Shown here: positions 7,090 to 8,938 of the stretch, piece after piece | Layout: every line of letters starts with the position of its first letter | How positions within the stretch are numbered: position 1 is the stretch's first letter | Assembly: GCA_902803265.1 (NCBI GenBank) | Contig: CADCPD010000038.1 | Coordinates: forward strand, 1 to 8,938 | Length of the DNA stretch: 8,938 nt | Source: an uncultured bacterium | GTDB lineage: Bacteria; Cyanobacteriota; Vampirovibrionia; Gastranaerophilales; Gastranaerophilaceae | Direction of reading: 5' to 3' | Notes under the pieces: generated by a model | What the model was told of the DNA's origin: nothing | Seen by the model: the letters and a program-made list of their open reading frames with translations, nothing else | Database searches by the model: none | Made by a program: the position numbers and the translations under genes

Positions 7090-8938
7090 TTAGCCACCAT
7101 ATGACTGGAATGTTTTGGTGCATGAAGTACCGCCACCGCTTCCTGAACAAGTTTCATAAGAGGTATTACCATTTTCAAGTTTATATGGCATTCTAAAAGT
7201 CATCTTTGAACCTATACTTTGGCCTGAAGGTCCTCCACATGGAGAGCCCATATTTGTGTTAGTAGATCCAAAAGGTACACTAGCAACAGCTGGGTTTACA
7301 GCTACAACAACTTCAGGTGTAGTACAGCTTCCATCAGATATATATGACCAAGTGGAGTATAGTACCTCATAGTAACTATGTCTATCACTGCAACCGGTAC
7401 CACTAATGCTACCTGTCATATGAAATAATCCATATTCTGGAGTACTACATTGTGAGCAACCTTGAGTACCTTCTGATTTCATTGTTACAGTACAATCAAG
7501 TTTTACATTTTTCTTTACGCAAGAGCCATCTTTCCATTCGTAGGCACTGTCGGTACAACAAGATGAAGATGTTCCTCCGCCAACTTTACTTCCTGTTGTA
7601 TCACTACAGCAAACACTGCTATTACATCCTGATGGACAACTATCATAACATGAACTGCCGCACCATGTTTTACTATTGCCCTCACAACATGTTTTTGAGC
7701 CAAGACTAGTACAACACGTAGAACTCTTACATCCATAAGAGCAGCTATCATGACATGAGCCGCCGCACCATACTTTGCTATTTTTCTCACAACAATGTTG
7801 CGAACCTAAAGATGTACAACACGTAGTACCCTTACATCCGTAAGAGCAACTATCATGACATGAGCCACCGCACCATACTTTGCTATTTTTCTCACAACAA
7901 TGTTGAGCACCTAAAGATGTACAGCATACGTCACTCTTACATCCATAAGCACAGCTACTATGACATGCGCCACCGCACCATGTGTATCGACAACATGTTT
8001 GGGAAGCATCTGAAGTACAACATGTACTGCCTCGATACCAAGCTCCTGAGCCTTTACGACATTTACATTCTGCTTCTGATGAATTTACACCGCTGTTATA
8101 ACATGTACTGCCTGAATAACATCCTGATCCGCCTGTGAAACAGCTACAAGCTGTTGAGTTCGTATGTGATGATGTATAACATTTACCATCTGAACCATAA
8201 CATGCATTAGCTCCTCTGTAACATTTACATGCAGCTTCTGATTCATGTTCTGAATGATAACAGTTATTATTACATACTTTGTAGCCATTTCCATAAGCGG
8301 CTTTACAACAATATTCTGTAGATGTTCCGCCTGATGCTGCATAATTCTTATAGGTGATAGTATAGGAACTAGAACCTGATTTTGGATATACGGTAATAGT
8401 ACCGTTAGCAGTTTTTCCTGTTGTACAACAAACTTTATTTGTTGAATCATAAGCATAACCGCTTGCACCTGAACCGCCTGATGTACAGTATTCAGATGTT
8501 GAATCCCAACAGTAACTATTAATCCAGTTAAATCTCGTATGTCCTGAATCGTTATGAGTACAACAATCTTTTGTTGATTTATCTGATTGGTTCTTATATG
8601 TTACATAATATGCACTAGAACCAGATTTTGGTTCAACTAAAATATTATTGTTTGCTGTTTTACCGGTTGTACAACAGTTGTAAGTTTGAGTACCTGAATC
8701 CCAACCGCTGTAATACCAACCGCTCGCGCCTGAACCGTTTGTTGATGTACAGTATTCAGCTGCTGAATTCCAACAGTAACTATTAATCCAGTTAAATCTC
8801 GTATGTCCGCCTTTTGTTTCTGCACTTGTACAACAAGTTTTACTTGAATTATTTGATTGGTTAAGTACATTTATTGTAGCCGAATTAGCCGTTTCTTTAT
8901 TGTTTGCAAATGAATTTTGAGTTGAAACAGTCATTGCA
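7090..8938 (-). CDS. Large cysteine-rich repeat protein, probably secreted (5' end beyond window)
   Basis: I do not recognise this as a named family. The 614 residues visible from the first Met (codon 8932-8934) contain 71 cysteines, including 15 adjacent Cys-Cys pairs, and are otherwise rich in Gly, Ser, Thr and Tyr. Three repeat families follow one another: two about 85-residue units with HTRFNWINSYCW (about 34-208), three about 27-residue units starting CY (225-304), and four about 35-residue units with WCGGSCHDSCSYGC (314-451). A non-repeated C-terminal region (452-614) has scattered cysteines and ends in SYGG. No membrane anchor or sortase motif is seen. So many cysteines in a Gly/Ser/Thr background suggest an exported, disulfide-rich surface protein. 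The frame stays open to the edge, and only four bases precede the Met, so this Met may be internal. The preceding codon is Ala; a reading of ...AMTVST would fit the end of a type IV pilin-like helix (inference). The gene is less AT-rich than its neighbours. Confidence 0.85.
   Translation of the reverse strand, partial: AMTVSTQNSFANNKETANSATINVLNQSNNSSKTCCTSAETKGGHTRFNWINSYCWNSAAEYCTSTNGSGASGWYYSGWDSGTQTYNCCTTGKTANNNILVEPKSGSSAYYVTYKNQSDKSTKDCCTHNDSGHTRFNWINSYCWDSTSEYCTSGGSGASGYAYDSTNKVCCTTGKTANGTITVYPKSGSSSYTITYKNYAASGGTSTEYCCKAAYGNGYKVCNNNCYHSEHESEAACKCYRGANACYGSDGKCYTSSHTNSTACSCFTGGSGCYSGSTCYNSGVNSSEAECKCRKGSGAWYRGSTCCTSDASQTCCRYTWCGGACHSSCAYGCKSDVCCTSLGAQHCCEKNSKVWCGGSCHDSCSYGCKGTTCCTSLGSQHCCEKNSKVWCGGSCHDSCSYGCKSSTCCTSLGSKTCCEGNSKTWCGSSCYDSCPSGCNSSVCCSDTTGSKVGGGTSSSCCTDSAYEWKDGSCVKKNVKLDCTVTMKSEGTQGCSQCSTPEYGLFHMTGSISGTGCSDRHSYYEVLYSTWSYISDGSCTTPEVVVAVNPAVASVPFGSTNTNMGSPCGGPSGQSIGSKMTFRMPYKLENGNTSYETCSGSGGGTSCTKTFQSYGG
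7582..7995 (-). repeat. Four tandem 35-residue Cys repeats (about 105 bp period)
   Basis: Copies cover residues 314-345, 346-380, 381-415 and 416-451 of the Cys-rich protein. The pattern is CC-x7-C-x3-C-x3-C-x3-C-x4-CC, giving eight cysteines per full unit. Copies 2 (7795-7899) and 3 (7690-7794) match at about 85% of 105 bases by hand alignment. They share an unbroken 38-base identical run (7763-7800 and 7868-7905). The outer copies are more diverged: the first lacks the EKNSKV insert, and the last ends in a different tail. Confidence 0.9.
8023..8262 (-). repeat. Three tandem 27-residue Cys repeats
   Basis: Residues 225-251, 252-277 and 278-304 of the Cys-rich protein share the plan CY-S-x(6-8)-A/E-C-x-C-x(5)-CY-G/S. 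Copy 2 is one residue shorter. In copy 3 the second CY has become WY (W299), which removes one cysteine. The copies are clearly diverged from each other, suggesting they are older than the 35-residue repeats. Confidence 0.75.
8311..8835 (-). repeat. Two tandem 82-90-residue Cys-rich units
   Basis: Unit 1 is residues 34-123 (8566-8835) and unit 2 is residues 124-208 (8311-8565). Both run CCT - HTRFNWINSYCW - EYCTS - SGASG - CCTTGKTAN - PKSGSS - TYKN in the same order, each with six cysteines. Unit 2 is several residues shorter before its CCTTGKTAN. A 39-base stretch encoding the HTRFNWINSYCW core is identical in both units (8506-8544 and 8770-8808, 264 bases apart). Confidence 0.9.

Noticed and set aside
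7582..7995. CRISPR-like appearance of regularly spaced near-identical DNA
   Set aside because: The repeats are contiguous in-frame codons with a 105-base period and no unique spacers.
7582..7995. Metallothionein-like metal-binding protein
   Set aside because: Cysteine is high, but the protein is large, rich in aromatic, Gly and Ser residues, and has many adjacent Cys-Cys pairs in an export-like context. Disulfides are more likely, though metal binding cannot be excluded.
7452..8870. Several open frames of 77-127 codons on both strands inside the Cys-rich gene
   Set aside because: They are side effects of the repeated, stop-poor sequence. None has a convincing ribosome binding site, and their products are low-complexity with odd composition, while the 614-residue frame explains the region fully.

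Overview
This is an AT-rich bacterial window with short intergenic gaps and no rRNA, tRNA, CRISPR array or recognisable mobile element. It carries a GGDEF/HD-GYP signalling protein, a YuiF-type antiporter, a membrane-anchored TPR protein, a fermentative L-lactate dehydrogenase and a very large cysteine-rich repeat protein. This mix best suits a host-associated, fermentative anaerobe. The non-photosynthetic cyanobacterial relatives Gastranaerophilales (Melainabacteria/Vampirovibrionia) are my first guess. The assignment rests on overall look and gene mix, not on a marker gene, so it is low to moderate in confidence.

Layout, left to right. (1) 1-205 (-): the first 68 codons of a gene that runs off the left edge; its N-terminus is polar and of unknown function. 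(2) 206-382: a divergent promoter region with a clear forward sigma-70-like promoter and a small perfect inverted repeat. (3) 383-2305 (+): a 640-residue coiled-coil/GAF/GGDEF/HD-GYP protein. Its cyclase half looks intact, but the HD half has lost key residues. (4) 2317-3639 and 3678-4226, both (-): a Na+/H+ antiporter-family permease and, just upstream, a small secreted protein of unknown function. They are probably co-transcribed and they converge on the GGDEF gene. (5) 4312-5949 (+): a 545-residue TPR protein with an N-terminal membrane anchor. (6) 6049-7014 (+): L-lactate dehydrogenase with its own promoter. It ends in a hairpin at 7031-7064 that probably serves as a bidirectional terminator. 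(7) 7090-8938 (-): a protein of more than 614 residues with 71 cysteines and three separate repeat families. It is open at the right edge, so its true N-terminus is missing.

How they fit together: the left part is ordinary housekeeping and signalling (c-di-GMP synthesis, ion or amino-acid transport, lactate fermentation, a protein-protein scaffold). The Cys-rich gene is the exceptional element. It is plainly a repeat-built, probably extracellular, disulfide-stabilised protein. Its first visible residues would also fit the region just after a type IV pilin-like N-terminal helix, although that helix lies outside the window. No functional link between this gene and its neighbours can be shown from the sequence.
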